Source of the DNA: Psychrobacter sp. 4Dc | GTDB taxonomy: Bacteria > Pseudomonadota > Gammaproteobacteria > Pseudomonadales > Moraxellaceae | Assembly (NCBI RefSeq): GCF_002836715.1 | Contig: NZ_PJAT01000113.1 | Span: forward strand, 1-64,000 | Reading direction: 5' to 3' | DNA: 64,000 nucleotides | Shown here: positions 27,380-38,035 of the stretch, one piece after another | Layout of the letters: every line of letters begins with the position of its first letter | Position numbering within the stretch: position 1 is the first letter of the stretch | Made by a program: the position numbers and the translations under genes | The notes under the pieces: model-generated | Told to the model about the DNA's origin: nothing | Database searches by the model: none | What the model saw: the letters and a program-made list of their open reading frames with translations, nothing else

Positions 27380-27742
27380 AAATTTTCCTGACTCTTTAAC
27401 TGTTGGCGAGACTTGTGTCATCACCGATTAATTGATATATACCCTAATATTTTCTGCTAAATGCGGCGGCCAAAAATGCTAAATAATCTTAAAGAAAATT
27501 TGGATTTTTTGCCTCAAATATCTTGAGTACAGTCTGATTATAACAGTTTTCCATGGTAGGAACAGTCTAAATTGCTGATTTTTGTAAATAAATACTAACC
27601 ATTGTTGCAAGTTAACATCGATAGTGATCTTACCCATATCTTATTGATATGAAATAGTTTTTATTTATAGATGTACTACAACTTCATCAGTAAACCACTA
27701 ATTAAATAAGTCGACATAGATGATGATAGGTTGGAATATCAA
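27380..27742. other. csp leader and promoter region
   Basis: It contains the -10 TATAAT at 27537-27542 on the minus strand and about 150 bases of leader. It also has AT-rich DNA upstream, with no gene. No clear cold-box motif was found. Confidence 0.5.
27537..27565 (-). promoter_or_regulatory. Candidate csp promoter
   Basis: A perfect TATAAT at 27537-27542 is present; the -35 place, 17 bases upstream, reads CTGTTC (27560-27565), a weak match. Transcription here would give a leader of about 150 bases, as in cspA-type genes. Confidence 0.5.
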
Positions 27743-28252
27743 TCATTGCAATGACGATGTTGGTAGCCATGCTGAACTCAATACGAGCAAACATAACGCA
27801 AAAAATACCAATGAAAATGACTGACTATAGGCAATATACTTGGCTGGAATGACCAAATCTTTAGGAGAGTCAGGGATGCCTTTGCGCTTCAGTAGCTTGG
27901 TACCATATATCCAACCAAAGGTCGTGTATATGCCATATGCTGCAGGCACTGCGATAGCTAATGGGGTCAAATCAATAACGTATAAAATCACCACTGATAT
28001 GAAGAACCATAGAGTATCTAACAATGAACTGACTTTGAAGAATTTAGATTGAGGCAGTTTACCGTCGGTCTGTTTGAGCATCTCCCCTTCTATCCAAATT
28101 AAAACTGCTACCACAGCGCTAAGAGTAATATATACGAATTGCGGCGTTAGCCAGTCTGAATAAGATATTTGCACAGCATACAACCTATTATCTATAGAAA
28201 GTGAGAATGAAGCATTCACCCGCTTCGAATACTTAGAAACGGGTAAGAACAA
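27743..28252 (-). CDS. Small four-helix membrane protein, unknown
   Basis: This 169-residue frame has about four hydrophobic segments: VYITLSAVVAVLIWIEGEML, then WFFISVVILYVIDL, IAVPAAYGIYTTFGWIYG, and FSLVFFALCLLVLSSAWL at the C-terminus. No family is recognised. The first 26 residues look unlike a natural N-terminus. A GTG at 28174 with an AGG about 10 bases upstream is a reasonable alternative start. It is a lone gene between csp and ilvC. Confidence 0.6.
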   Translation of the reverse strand: MFLPVSKYSKRVNASFSLSIDNRLYAVQISYSDWLTPQFVYITLSAVVAVLIWIEGEMLKQTDGKLPQSKFFKVSSLLDTLWFFISVVILYVIDLTPLAIAVPAAYGIYTTFGWIYGTKLLKRKGIPDSPKDLVIPAKYIAYSQSFSLVFFALCLLVLSSAWLPTSSLQ

Positions 28253-28384
28253 TGATGAATGTTGATCGTAAAGGCACTTTGGCCAATGTTAAGGTGCCTG
28301 CTTATATTGGGTAGCCATTACTGGTTTTCAACCGATAACCCCGATTCAAATCAAAGCGAAAAGCATCTATCAAATACTTTGCAT

Positions 28385-28419
28385 AAAAAAACCCATGCTA
28401 TCAAGTGATAACATGGGGT
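28385..28419 (-). terminator. ilv operon terminator
   Basis: The minus strand ACCCCATGTTATC pairs with GATAGCATGGGT (one G-U) around a short loop, then T7. It is about 50 bases after the ilvC stop. Confidence 0.75.
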
Positions 28420-28471
28420 ACTTCATCTAAATCAGATTTTTATCTGAATAAGACTTTTATCTGTATAAAAC

Positions 28472-29509
<1,038 letters not shown>

Positions 29510-29618
29510 TCATGGCTTGCCATGGATAGTAAACGCTTATGCTGTAGTCAATATAATAACTAAGATAAGCGCTTTGTTGATTAGATAAATATTGGTTTAA
29601 ACTGGTTTTGATAAATAA

Positions 29619-30116
29619 TTAAATGCTTAGAGTCTTTTCACCGCGGGCAATACCAATCACACCTGAGCGAACCACTTCCATAATACGCTCACGGCCAATC
29701 ACATCGATAAAACCATCAAGTTTGGCTTTGTCGCCCACGATTTGAATCGTATATAAGTTCGAATTTACATCGACGATTTGTGCGCGGAAAATATCTGCGC
29801 TACGTTTAATCTCTTCACGAACACCGCCTGTTGCACGGACTTTAATAAGCATCAATTCACGCTCAACGTGTACGTTCTCCGTCAGATTAAGCACTTTAAC
29901 CACTTCAATCAATTTATGCAATTGTTTGGTGATTTGCTCAATTCTTTCTGGTGACGTAATGGTCGTAACCGTTAGACGTGAGATACTTGGGTCATCAGTA
30001 GGTGCGACGTTCAAAGTTTCGATATTGTAGCCACGTTGTGAGAACAAGCCGACTAACCGCGACAACGAACCCGCTTCGTTTTCCATCAATACCGAAATCA
30101 GATGTTGTTGTTGCAT
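29619..30116 (-). CDS. ilvN: Acetolactate synthase small (regulatory) subunit
   Basis: This 165-residue regulatory subunit of the IlvB-type synthase has an N-terminal ACT domain (LISVLMENEAGSLSRLVGLF and GYNIETLNVAPTDD), which binds valine for feedback inhibition. A C-terminal ALS-associated domain follows. Its ATG at 30116 overlaps the ilvB stop (TAATG), indicating translational coupling. It is often named ilvH in E. coli for the homologous subunit. Confidence 0.95.
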   Translation of the reverse strand: MQQQHLISVLMENEAGSLSRLVGLFSQRGYNIETLNVAPTDDPSISRLTVTTITSPERIEQITKQLHKLIEVVKVLNLTENVHVERELMLIKVRATGGVREEIKRSADIFRAQIVDVNSNLYTIQIVGDKAKLDGFIDVIGRERIMEVVRSGVIGIARGEKTLSI

Positions 30117-31948
30117 TAGGTACGCTCCCCTTTTGTTAACCACATATCACGCATGGCTTGTCCAGCGATTTGCATTGGATATACATGCTCATTACGATCG
30201 ACGTAAACATCGATAAATACCAGTTTGTCTTTCATAGCCATTGCTTCAGCCAATTGTGCTTCCATAGTCGCAGGATCAGTAATTTTGATACCGACATGAC
30301 CATAGCTTTCAGCCAATTTGACAAAATCTGGTAAGGAATTCATATAAGACTGGGCATGACGACCTTCATACAGCATATCTTGCCACTGCTTCACCATACC
30401 TAGCTGCGCATTGTTAATGTTCAGAATTTTAACTGGTAAGTTATATTGCAAGCAGGTCGATAGCTCTTGGATATTCATCTGAATAGAGCCTTCGCCAGTA
30501 ATACAAACCACATCACGCTCAGGGTTGGCAAGTTTGGCAGCCATTGCATACGGCAGACCAACACCCATGGTACCAAGACCACCTGAATTCAGCCATTGAC
30601 GTGGCTCATTGTAAGTATAGTAAAGTGCCGCAAACATCTGATGCTGACCGACGTCACTTGTGATAATAGCGTTACTGTTAGTCACTTTATCTAGAGCTTG
30701 TACGACACTTTGTGGCTTAATACCATTATCTGTGCTGGTGTCATAACGTAAGCCATGACGCTTACGCCACTCATTAATTTGTGACCACCAATCGAGCAAT
30801 GCGTGCTGCTCTAACTGCTTGTCTTGACCAACAATCTCTAGCATGTCCGTTAAGACCGACTTCACATCACCTACGATAGGAATGTGCGCAAGAATCGTTT
30901 TTGAAATTGACGCAGGATCGATATCGATATGAATGATGGTTGCGTTAGGGCAGAATTTTTTAACGTTATTGGTCACACGATCATCAAAACGCGCGCCGAC
31001 AGCTAAAATCACATCAGCGTGATGCATGCTCATATTGGCTTCGTAAGTACCGTGCATGCCAAGCATACCTAAGAACTGACGATCTGAGCCAGGGAACGTA
31101 CCAAGACCCATCAAGGTATTGGTCACTGGTAAATTCAGACGATGTGCAAGATCGGTTAATTCTTCGTGCGCATTGCTCCAAATCACACCGCCACCTGCAT
31201 ATACAACAGGACGCTGCGCTGCTAATAGCGTTTCAATGGCTTTTTTGATTTGACCACTATGACCTTTGAGTGAAGGCTGATACGAACGTATAAATACTTC
31301 TTCTGGATATTCGTAAGCGAACTTTTCGCTAGGCGCAGTCATGTCTTTTGGCACATCAATGACGACAGGGCCTGGGCGACCAGTCTGGGCAATATAAAAT
31401 GCCTTTTTTACAATCATTGGAATTTCGCTAGCATGGCGTACTTGAAAGCTATGCTTAACGATAGGACGTGATACACCTACCATATCTGTTTCTTGGAAAG
31501 CATCTTCACCGATTAGGCTGCTTGGTACCTGACCTGCGATTACAACCATTGGTACAGAATCCATAAAGGCAGTAGCAATAGCTGTCACGGTATTGGTCGC
31601 ACCAGGGCCTGATGTGGCCAACACGACACCAGTATTACCAGTCACTCGCGAATAAGCATCGGCCATGTGGCCCGCTGCTTGCTCGTGACGTACTAAGATG
31701 TGCTCAATATTTTCTTGCTGAAACAGCGCATCATAAATGTGTAAGACCGCGCCACCTGGATAGCCAAAGATGTATTCGACACCTTCGTCAGTCAGTGCTT
31801 GCACTAGCATTTCAGCGCCCGATAGCATCACAGGCTGTGCACTACCTTCTGCAAGACGTTGTTGCTTTTGTTCAAAATTTTTGGCGGCATTACCCGTTTG
31901 GGTATGTCCCGTCATGTTCGGACTTTGCGTGGTTTGCGTCACTGTCAT
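30116..31948 (-). CDS. ilvB: Acetolactate synthase large (catalytic) subunit
   Basis: This 610-residue thiamine-diphosphate enzyme makes acetolactate or acetohydroxybutyrate from pyruvate, the first common step of branched-chain synthesis. It has [15 protein letters not shown], the catalytic-Glu region [16 protein letters not shown], and the ThDP motif [12 protein letters not shown]...NN near residues 466-495; the Glu in place of Asp is common in related genera. The conserved domain starts at about residue 40, so there is an unusual Gln/Thr-rich N-terminal extension ([12 protein letters not shown]...). ATG at 31948 is chosen; 31915 is a possible alternative, giving a shorter tail. Stop overlaps ilvN. 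Confidence 0.95.
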   Translation of the reverse strand: MTVTQTTQSPNMTGHTQTGNAAKNFEQKQQRLAEGSAQPVMLSGAEMLVQALTDEGVEYIFGYPGGAVLHIYDALFQQENIEHILVRHEQAAGHMADAYSRVTGNTGVVLATSGPGATNTVTAIATAFMDSVPMVVIAGQVPSSLIGEDAFQETDMVGVSRPIVKHSFQVRHASEIPMIVKKAFYIAQTGRPGPVVIDVPKDMTAPSEKFAYEYPEEVFIRSYQPSLKGHSGQIKKAIETLLAAQRPVVYAGGGVIWSNAHEELTDLAHRLNLPVTNTLMGLGTFPGSDRQFLGMLGMHGTYEANMSMHHADVILAVGARFDDRVTNNVKKFCPNATIIHIDIDPASISKTILAHIPIVGDVKSVLTDMLEIVGQDKQLEQHALLDWWSQINEWRKRHGLRYDTSTDNGIKPQSVVQALDKVTNSNAIITSDVGQHQMFAALYYTYNEPRQWLNSGGLGTMGVGLPYAMAAKLANPERDVVCITGEGSIQMNIQELSTCLQYNLPVKILNINNAQLGMVKQWQDMLYEGRHAQSYMNSLPDFVKLAESYGHVGIKITDPATMEAQLAEAMAMKDKLVFIDVYVDRNEHVYPMQIAGQAMRDMWLTKGERT

Positions 31949-32816
31949 CACCTTTTTTTGCGGCGAGAATTTGCGGGATTCTATGAGTAAAAATAATTAC
32001 TTACCGTCATTATTTTTACTTACTGAATGATCGCTAATTCTTGTCCATATCAAGAATATCTGCCTAATAGGTTTAATCAAAACTGTCTCATAGGACAATA
32101 CTAATCAAACGCAGCAGTGTATTTTAGGTCAGCTTTGTGATGGATGTTTATCGATATACAGTGACAATATGCGAGTGCATCTATAAAAGAAGACGCTTAT
32201 TATTGAGGTTCGATACTAGCAAGTACCTATTGTGACTTTATTCGTGTGACTTTATTTGTACAGATGCATCGATATACACAAGAAAAAACTTCATAACCAA
32301 TGCCAAATTATAAGATCTTTAGAACTTACAATAGGCTTCGGGGAAATCTCTTAACCGCGTACTATATCGCGTTTGATACAACTGCTAAAAACACCTTTAG
32401 CACATTTCAAATAATAAGTTTATCTTAGTCATTGTAGACAGATAAGTCCGGAGACAATGTATCGCTATCAATAGTGGTCGTTATGCCACTATGCTTGCTA
32501 TATCATTATCACAAAGGAAATAAAACTGCATAAGCTACCGATAAGTAACTCGTCGTTTTCTTTCTCAAGTGCCACGGCAACATCGTAAAAGCCGCTCACT
32601 GACCAATCAACTGCTATTATATTCGATGGTTTACGAGTTATTGTCAAGAAAAACTTCTAAAGCCTATCCCAAACTATTAGTTATTAAATAATATACATTG
32701 ATAAGTATTATTTGCTAGAATCGATAGTCGATACATTATTACTACCAATAAAACGTTCAAGTGTTATATTTACACCCATATACATTTGATTTTTATTAAA
32801 TAAGAGGATTGCTACT
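31949..32816. other. Long non-coding region upstream of ilvB
   Basis: 868 bases lack a supported gene. It contains a perfect 12-base-armed inverted repeat (31986-32020) near ilvB and a 7-base-armed hairpin ATAGTGG/CCACTAT (32471-32491). The AGAGGA of the plus-strand DUF4124 gene is at about 32801. No leader peptide rich in Leu, Ile or Val codons is evident on the minus strand. Confidence 0.5.
31986..32020 (-). promoter_or_regulatory. 12-bp inverted repeat in the ilvB leader
   Basis: AGTAAAAATAAT and ATTATTTTTACT are perfect complements around an 11-base loop, starting 38 bases before the ilvB ATG. There is no T tract, so it is not a terminator; it could be an operator or an mRNA hairpin that affects ilvB expression. 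Confidence 0.5.
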
Positions 32817-33314
32817 ATGGCATATGCGTCTAAGATATATACCGCTGCCAAACTGTTGATGATTACCGCGTGTATGCTAATGCTGTCCATGAATGCTAGT
32901 CAGGCTATTCAAGTTTATAAATCCATTGGGGCACATGGTGAAGTAAAATATAGCCAACATGCGCCGCAAGTCGGCAAAAATATCGAACTGATTGAGTTTC
33001 GTAGTGACGGTAGACAGAACAATGCAGGACAAATGGCAGGAAAAACAGATCCTAACCAGAGCAGCAATGCTCAAACGGCAGAAGAACAACGAGTAGCAGC
33101 ACTTGAAGCACGTATTAAAGAACAAGAAGCTCAGGCTAATGCTCAGCGCTGCCAATCATTACGTAATAATCTGACCAACCTAAATGTAGGCGGCCGTATC
33201 TATGAGATGGATGCCAACGGTAAACGTCAGTATCTAGATGGCCGTGAGATTGAGCTTAAGCGCGAGCGTGTACAGCAAGCAATTACTCAGTATTGCTCCA
33301 ATCCGTCTACCTAG
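32817..33314 (+). CDS. DUF4124 domain-containing exported protein
   Basis: This 165-residue protein has a signal peptide (about residues 1-30, ending MNASQA). Directly after it lies the DUF4124 pattern (VYKSIGAHGEVKYSQHAP), a short beta-hairpin domain common in secreted proteobacterial proteins of unknown role. A Gln/Ala-rich predicted coiled coil follows (about 85-110, AEEQRVAALEARIKEQEAQA), and the rest ends with a Cys near the C-terminus. AGAGGA lies about 10 bases before the ATG. It is convergent with the NAD(P)HX repair gene, only 16 bases apart. Confidence 0.78.
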   Translation: MAYASKIYTAAKLLMITACMLMLSMNASQAIQVYKSIGAHGEVKYSQHAPQVGKNIELIEFRSDGRQNNAGQMAGKTDPNQSSNAQTAEEQRVAALEARIKEQEAQANAQRCQSLRNNLTNLNVGGRIYEMDANGKRQYLDGREIELKRERVQQAITQYCSNPST

Positions 33315-33330
33315 CTAACTAAAGCAAATA

Positions 33331-35154
33331 TCAACCTATCATAAGCTGCATGACGTGACGAATGGCTGCTGGCATATCCTGAGCTTGTAGCCCTCTTTGC
33401 CCCACTAGCAATGTATTGGTGTCGCTATTCGCTTGATTTACCAATACATCTCCTGCAAACCCATGTATAAGAATTGCTTGATGTAAGCTACGTGCCTCTG
33501 CTGATAAATCTTGCTGTGCCAATAGTCCCGCGGTCACCCCAGATAGCACATCACCCATGCCAGCGGTTGCCATGCCAGCATTCCCTACATCACATACGTA
33601 TACGTTTTCTCTTCCCTGTTCTTGTTCTAGCACTAGTGATCCTGCCCCTTTTAATACCCAGTCACCACCATATGTTGCAGCGCACTGTTCTATCGCTTGC
33701 AGTCTACTTGACTCAATATCACTTACTTTCTGCTCAAGTAATCTAGCTGCTTCCCCACTATGCGGTGTCAAGCAAACCCTATGATTAGTACTGTATTTTC
33801 GTAGCTCTGTTATTAGCTCATGATCTTCTCTATGTAGTGATGCCAAGTGATAAAGACCATCTGCATCGATCACGATTGATTTTTCATTCTCTATAGCAGC
33901 CTGTACATAATCAATAAATAATGCGTTGGCTTTTTCGTCACGGCCAAGTCCCATCCCAATGGCAACGACACTGGCCTGCTTGATTAAATCTCTTACGCCA
34001 CTTGCGTCATGTAGATTAATGGTCATCGCATCTGGCAATGAGGTCAGTAACGACCCATGAAAAGCCCCATGGCAGGCAACCGTTATTTTACCGGCACCTG
34101 TCGCCATCGTACTGGCCGCAGACAGTATGGCAGCACCGCCCATACCTTGAGAGCCATCGACGCGATTTCCGCCAATGATTAAGACATGACCATAGCTACC
34201 TTTATAGCTGTTTTGGCGACGCAGATTCATACTATGCGCAGCCGTCAGCAGCGTGGCAACTGGCTCAAATACTTGACTGGCATTTTTCTGAGCTATCATA
34301 TGATGACTAACTGTTTGCTGACATGCCTTTTGATAAGGTATCAACGGTATATCGATTACGTCTCCGCTATAATCTGTACCATCTTTAGTATGCAGACCAA
34401 ACTTACGCGCAATCAAACATAGAGTCACGTCAGCTTGTATTGCTACTCGCTCGAATACCTCACCAGTAGAAGCCACTAAACCACTTGGAATATCAACTGC
34501 TATTGCTAGTGTGTTATTTTTCTGAGTAACGTTGTTAAAAGCTTTAATAGCTGATTTATAAACGCCTTCTGGTGCACGATCTAAGCCAATACCAAATAAT
34601 GCATCGATATAGATATCAGCTGGCAAAACTCTTTTATCCGCATCATCGTGACTAACAATGTCTTCAAATCGTTGATAGTGACAGCTGCTAGCTAAAGCTA
34701 TCTGTAATGCCTTTATCGAGTCAGTAATATTGCTACTATCGCTGTCTCCATTGTTAGGAGTTTTAGAAGTTACTGATTGATCATGGAGATCAAAATCATT
34801 TTCACTAAAGCCAACTGTTATTACTTCTACTTGCCAGCCAGCTTGCTGTAAATAATAAGCGATAAGCCAGCCATCACCACCATTGTTACCTTTCCCTACC
34901 CAGATACTTGCTCGACGTGGATAAGCACTACGCTGATAAACGTTAGTATTGGTAGAATGGCTGGCACTGACGGTTTTTCGCTCATAAACCTGTTCTATTT
35001 GCTGTGTCATTTGCCAAGCAGCTTGTTTCATCAAACCAAAACTGTCGTATCCCTCTGCAAACCAAGCCTGTTCCATCGCATAAACCTGCTCACTACTATA
35101 TAGCGCGATAGGTTTTGTATTTTTTATAGGTAATAAATTGGTATTATTTCTCAT
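33331..35154 (-). CDS. nnr: Bifunctional NAD(P)HX epimerase / ADP-dependent dehydratase
   Basis: This 607-residue metabolite-repair enzyme restores NAD(P)H from its hydrated form. The N-terminal YjeF_N epimerase domain (about 15-290) carries GKGNNGGDG at residues 87-95 and DIPSG. The C-terminal ribokinase-like dehydratase domain (about 310-600) contains GMGLGRDE, LTPHSGEAARL and GNAGMATAGMGDVLSG, the last being the nucleotide-binding loop. It is longer than E. coli Nnr (515), mainly from a polar insertion in the epimerase domain around residues 60-80 and 120-150. It is divergent from queG. Confidence 0.95.
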   Translation of the reverse strand: MRNNTNLLPIKNTKPIALYSSEQVYAMEQAWFAEGYDSFGLMKQAAWQMTQQIEQVYERKTVSASHSTNTNVYQRSAYPRRASIWVGKGNNGGDGWLIAYYLQQAGWQVEVITVGFSENDFDLHDQSVTSKTPNNGDSDSSNITDSIKALQIALASSCHYQRFEDIVSHDDADKRVLPADIYIDALFGIGLDRAPEGVYKSAIKAFNNVTQKNNTLAIAVDIPSGLVASTGEVFERVAIQADVTLCLIARKFGLHTKDGTDYSGDVIDIPLIPYQKACQQTVSHHMIAQKNASQVFEPVATLLTAAHSMNLRRQNSYKGSYGHVLIIGGNRVDGSQGMGGAAILSAASTMATGAGKITVACHGAFHGSLLTSLPDAMTINLHDASGVRDLIKQASVVAIGMGLGRDEKANALFIDYVQAAIENEKSIVIDADGLYHLASLHREDHELITELRKYSTNHRVCLTPHSGEAARLLEQKVSDIESSRLQAIEQCAATYGGDWVLKGAGSLVLEQEQGRENVYVCDVGNAGMATAGMGDVLSGVTAGLLAQQDLSAEARSLHQAILIHGFAGDVLVNQANSDTNTLLVGQRGLQAQDMPAAIRHVMQLMIG

Positions 35155-35399
35155 AACTTATCCTTGGTGTTTCTACTCATTTTTTATTTTATTTAAATTT
35201 GGTTGCTCATTTCTCATATCAGCTTAGCAAAAGCTTACCTCGACTTATGTATCAATATGAATGTGAGTTTATTTTCTTTTATACTTGCACTCATTGCTCA
35301 CTGGCTTATCATAGCCGTATTTACATTATCTCTGATTGTCAGATATGAATAATCTGATTAAAACAAACGAGAAAACCATCTAATAAGCACCTACTCTCT

Positions 35400-36557
35400 A
35401 TGCCTACTGATAAAAACAAAATCGCCATTACGAACCCAACTGTATTTACAACCACAGCTGATGTTAAGCAGTGGATTACAGCACAAGCACAGGCATTAGG
35501 ATTTGCTGATTGTGGTTTTTTATCTGTGCATCATCCTTTGTTTACTCAGCAGATTGAACAGCTGAAAAAGTGGCTTGATAAAGGCTATGAGGGTCAACTG
35601 CAGTTTATGCATAATAATCATGATCTGCGCGCTCATCCTGATCAGCTAGTCGAGGGCGCAAAGACCATCATCAGCGTACGTATGGACTATCTAACTCAAG
35701 CACCCACACCGCGTGCTGTCACTGATAATGACCACCCCAACCGAGGCATCATCGCGCGTTATGCAAGAGGGCGTGACTACCATAAAACGATGCGTAGTCG
35801 TTTAAAGCAATTGGCTTTAAAGATAGAAACAATGCTTCCTGAATGGCAACATTTAGATATCGGTTCAGAGAAAGAATTTGTGTTTAGACCTTTTAGCGAT
35901 TCGGCGCCTATCTTTGAGCGGCCGATTGCAGATGCAGCAGGTCTTGGTTGGACAGGTAAACATACACTACTTATCAATAAGCAAGCAGGCTCATTTTTTG
36001 TGCTTGGTGAGCTATTTTTGAGCCTTGAGCTACCCGACGATAAACCAGTCAAGGAGCATTGCGGTAGTTGTAGCGCTTGTATTGACATATGCCCTACTCA
36101 AGCAATTGTAACGCCCCATGAGCTCAACGCTTCTGCTTGTATCTCTTATTTGACTATCGAACATGATGGTGTCATCGATACCAAATATCGACGCGCAATT
36201 GGCAATCGGGTCTTTGGCTGTGATGATTGCCAGTTAATCTGTCCATGGAATCGTTATGCCAATCTAACTACCGTTGATGACTTCGCACCAAGGCATGGAT
36301 TGGATAATAGTAGCTTGCTTGAACTATGGCAGTGGCAAGAAGCCGACTTTATGAAGAACACTCAAGGTAGCCCGCTAAGACGCACCGGCTATGTGAATTT
36401 TTTACGTAATATTGCTATCGGACTTGGCAATGCTAATGCCAGCTTAGAAGTGGTCGAACAGTTAAAATCTAAATTGACCTTACATAATGATATGCTAGAT
36501 GAGCATATCGAATGGGCCCTAATTGAGCAGCACAATAAGCTAGACTCAACCAATTAA
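35400..36557 (+). CDS. queG: Epoxyqueuosine reductase QueG
   Basis: This 385-residue iron-sulphur cobalamin enzyme performs the last step of queuosine tRNA modification, reducing epoxyqueuosine to queuosine. Two [4Fe-4S] clusters are formed by C221, C224, C227, C231 and C247, C274, C277, C281 (CGSCSACIDICP and CDDCQLICPWN). DSAPIFERPIADAAGLGW is the conserved substrate region. Length matches E. coli (379). Its stop codon lies inside an 8-base tandem repeat that continues into the 3' region. Confidence 0.97.
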   Translation: MPTDKNKIAITNPTVFTTTADVKQWITAQAQALGFADCGFLSVHHPLFTQQIEQLKKWLDKGYEGQLQFMHNNHDLRAHPDQLVEGAKTIISVRMDYLTQAPTPRAVTDNDHPNRGIIARYARGRDYHKTMRSRLKQLALKIETMLPEWQHLDIGSEKEFVFRPFSDSAPIFERPIADAAGLGWTGKHTLLINKQAGSFFVLGELFLSLELPDDKPVKEHCGSCSACIDICPTQAIVTPHELNASACISYLTIEHDGVIDTKYRRAIGNRVFGCDDCQLICPWNRYANLTTVDDFAPRHGLDNSSLLELWQWQEADFMKNTQGSPLRRTGYVNFLRNIAIGLGNANASLEVVEQLKSKLTLHNDMLDEHIEWALIEQHNKLDSTN

Positions 36558-36595
36558 CCAATTAACCAATTAACCAATTAACCAATTAACCAATT
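36548..36595 (+). repeat. Six-copy 8-bp tandem repeat (AACCAATT)
   Basis: Six perfect units of AACCAATT run from 36548 to 36595. The first unit encodes the last residues of QueG; its TAA stop bridges units 1 and 2. Units 2-6 lie in the 3' untranslated region, 50 bases before the terminator. Copy-number slippage is expected but would leave the QueG protein unchanged. Confidence 0.95.
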
Positions 36596-36651
36596 ATTTT
36601 ATGACTATCAAATATTCCTGAGATAAAGTGTTTATTTGAAGTGTACAACAT

Positions 36652-36684
36652 AAAAAAAGCCTCTTAATAATAAGAGGCTTTTTT
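36652..36684. terminator. Bidirectional terminator queG / kbp-like gene
   Basis: AAAAAAAGCCTCTTA pairs with TAAGAGGCTTTTTT around a short AT loop between the convergent queG and BON-LysM genes. Confidence 0.88.
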
Positions 36685-36735
36685 GATTAGAATGTCATAT
36701 TTAAAATATTATTTTTCTATACGCTTCTTCTAGCA

Positions 36736-37245
36736 TTACGGCTTAGGAATGCGTAGTACTTGGCCTGGATAGATTTTATCTGGATCAGATAACATTGGCT
36801 TGTTCGCTTCGAATATCTTCATGTAATCGCCAGATGAACCATACACTTCTTTAGCGATTTTAGATAAACTGTCACCAGACTTTACCGTATACATTGTAGA
36901 TTCAGGTGCATCTTCTTCAATATCAATGTTATCAATAACTTTTGCAACGTTTTGCACGTTACCGATAGCGATAATGGCTTTTTCACGATCAGCTTGAGTT
37001 TTAGCATTACCACTAATTTCTGCAGTATCTGTAGAACCATTATATTTAATTTTCAGGTTACTGATATTGAGGTTTTGCTGCTGAATACGGCGCAATAAAA
37101 TATTGGCCACTGATTGTGCACTCGGCTCACTGCTTTGTACTGGTGTATTGGCATCTGCTTTCGTTTCTGTCTTAGCATCATGCTTTTCGTCATCACGGTT
37201 AAAAATCTTATCACCGATATCTTTTGCAAAGCTAAACATACCCAT
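36736..37245 (-). CDS. BON-LysM protein, Kbp (YgaU)-like
   Basis: This 169-residue protein starts MGMFSFAKDIGDKIFN. It has a BON domain (about 45-110: ILLRRIQQQNLNISNLKIKY...) and a C-terminal LysM domain (about 118-168: YTVKSGDSLSKIAKEVYG...IYPGQVLRIP). This two-domain layout matches E. coli Kbp/YgaU, a cytoplasmic potassium-binding protein of osmotic response. There is no signal peptide, consistent with a cytosolic location. ATG at 37245 has AAGGAGT about 8 bases upstream. The LysM here is not evidence of a cell-wall role. Confidence 0.9.
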   Translation of the reverse strand: MGMFSFAKDIGDKIFNRDDEKHDAKTETKADANTPVQSSEPSAQSVANILLRRIQQQNLNISNLKIKYNGSTDTAEISGNAKTQADREKAIIAIGNVQNVAKVIDNIDIEEDAPESTMYTVKSGDSLSKIAKEVYGSSGDYMKIFEANKPMLSDPDKIYPGQVLRIPKP

Positions 37246-37468
37246 ATATCTACTCCTTGAAATATTATTATTTATCATTCTTTTAATAAAACACATAGTC
37301 AGACAATATACTGAAAATCTAACTGGCGTCTTTTTCTACGACTTACTGTTATGAGTATAGATAAAAGGAGTCGATGTAGATAGTAATAGTATGTTGAATA
37401 ATGTTGAATTGACGTAGTCAATGTTAAATTCGATTGCTGCATTTGAAAAATAACAATCACGCACCCAT

Positions 37469-37499
37469 AAAAAAACCGCCTATCTAATCAGATAAGCGG
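37469..37499 (-). terminator. acpP terminator
   Basis: The minus strand CCGCTTATCT pairs with AGATAGGCGG (one G-U) with an AATC-type loop and then a run of T. It is about 30 bases after the acpP stop. Confidence 0.78.
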
Positions 37500-37528
37500 C
37501 ATTATAAATCTGCTAAATAAGTAGCAAA

Positions 37529-37765
37529 TTATAGTTGGGCTTGTACGTAATCGATTGCTTTTTGAACAGTAGTCAATTCTGCAGAATCTTCATCAGGAAT
37601 AGTGATACCAAAATCACTTTCAAATGACATAACCAATTCAACTAGGTCTAAAGAATCTGCACCTAGGTCTTCCATGAATGAAGCATCGTTGTTGATGTCT
37701 TCAACATTCATACCTAGTTGCTCAGCTACTGCTGCTTTTACTCTTAGCTCGATATCATTACTCAT
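37529..37765 (-). CDS. acpP: Acyl carrier protein
   Basis: This 78-residue acidic four-helix carrier of fatty acid synthesis has the phosphopantetheine attachment Ser38 in GADSLDLVE. The ATG at 37765 has GGAGTG 8 bases upstream; a GTG three codons earlier is unlikely. It follows fabG on the same strand after a 270-base gap with a terminator-like hairpin, so it may also have its own promoter. Confidence 0.97.
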   Translation of the reverse strand: MSNDIELRVKAAVAEQLGMNVEDINNDASFMEDLGADSLDLVELVMSFESDFGITIPDEDSAELTTVQKAIDYVQAQL

Positions 37766-37915
37766 GTAGCTCACTCCGTTATCATCTATTATTTTTAATA
37801 AACTGCTATAGCGCCTTATTTAACGCTATAGCATGGTATATAAAATGCGTTTGCCAGACTAGCAATGCTGTCTGAGTACTCTATGACATGTTATACAGTT
37901 TGTCTGATGTCTAAT

Positions 37916-37941
37916 AAAGCCCTGTTATCATACAGGGCTTT
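37916..37941. terminator. Hairpin between fabG and acpP
   Basis: AAAGCCCTG and CAGGGCTTT arms form a compact stem with a short T tract on the minus strand. It is probably a partial terminator that lets acpP be regulated apart from fabDG. Confidence 0.55.
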
Positions 37942-38035
37942 GACTCAAAAGTATCCGTCATTATAGCACCCTTTATTATAGTTTACACTCGTTCACACAG
38001 TTTTTTATTATAACTATGTAACGCTCGTATATTGA

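Noticed and set aside
30476-30560. GEG in place of GDG in the thiamine-diphosphate motif of IlvB as a defect
   Set aside because: As far as I recall, GEGSIQM is the normal form in related genera, so it is not unusual.
32708-32890. 60-codon minus-strand frame upstream of the DUF4124 gene
   Set aside because: It is antisense to the signal-peptide region of a supported gene, and its hydrophobic look is a reflection of that region.
36548-36595. CRISPR-like array
   Set aside because: The units are contiguous 8-bp repeats without spacers, so it is a simple tandem repeat.
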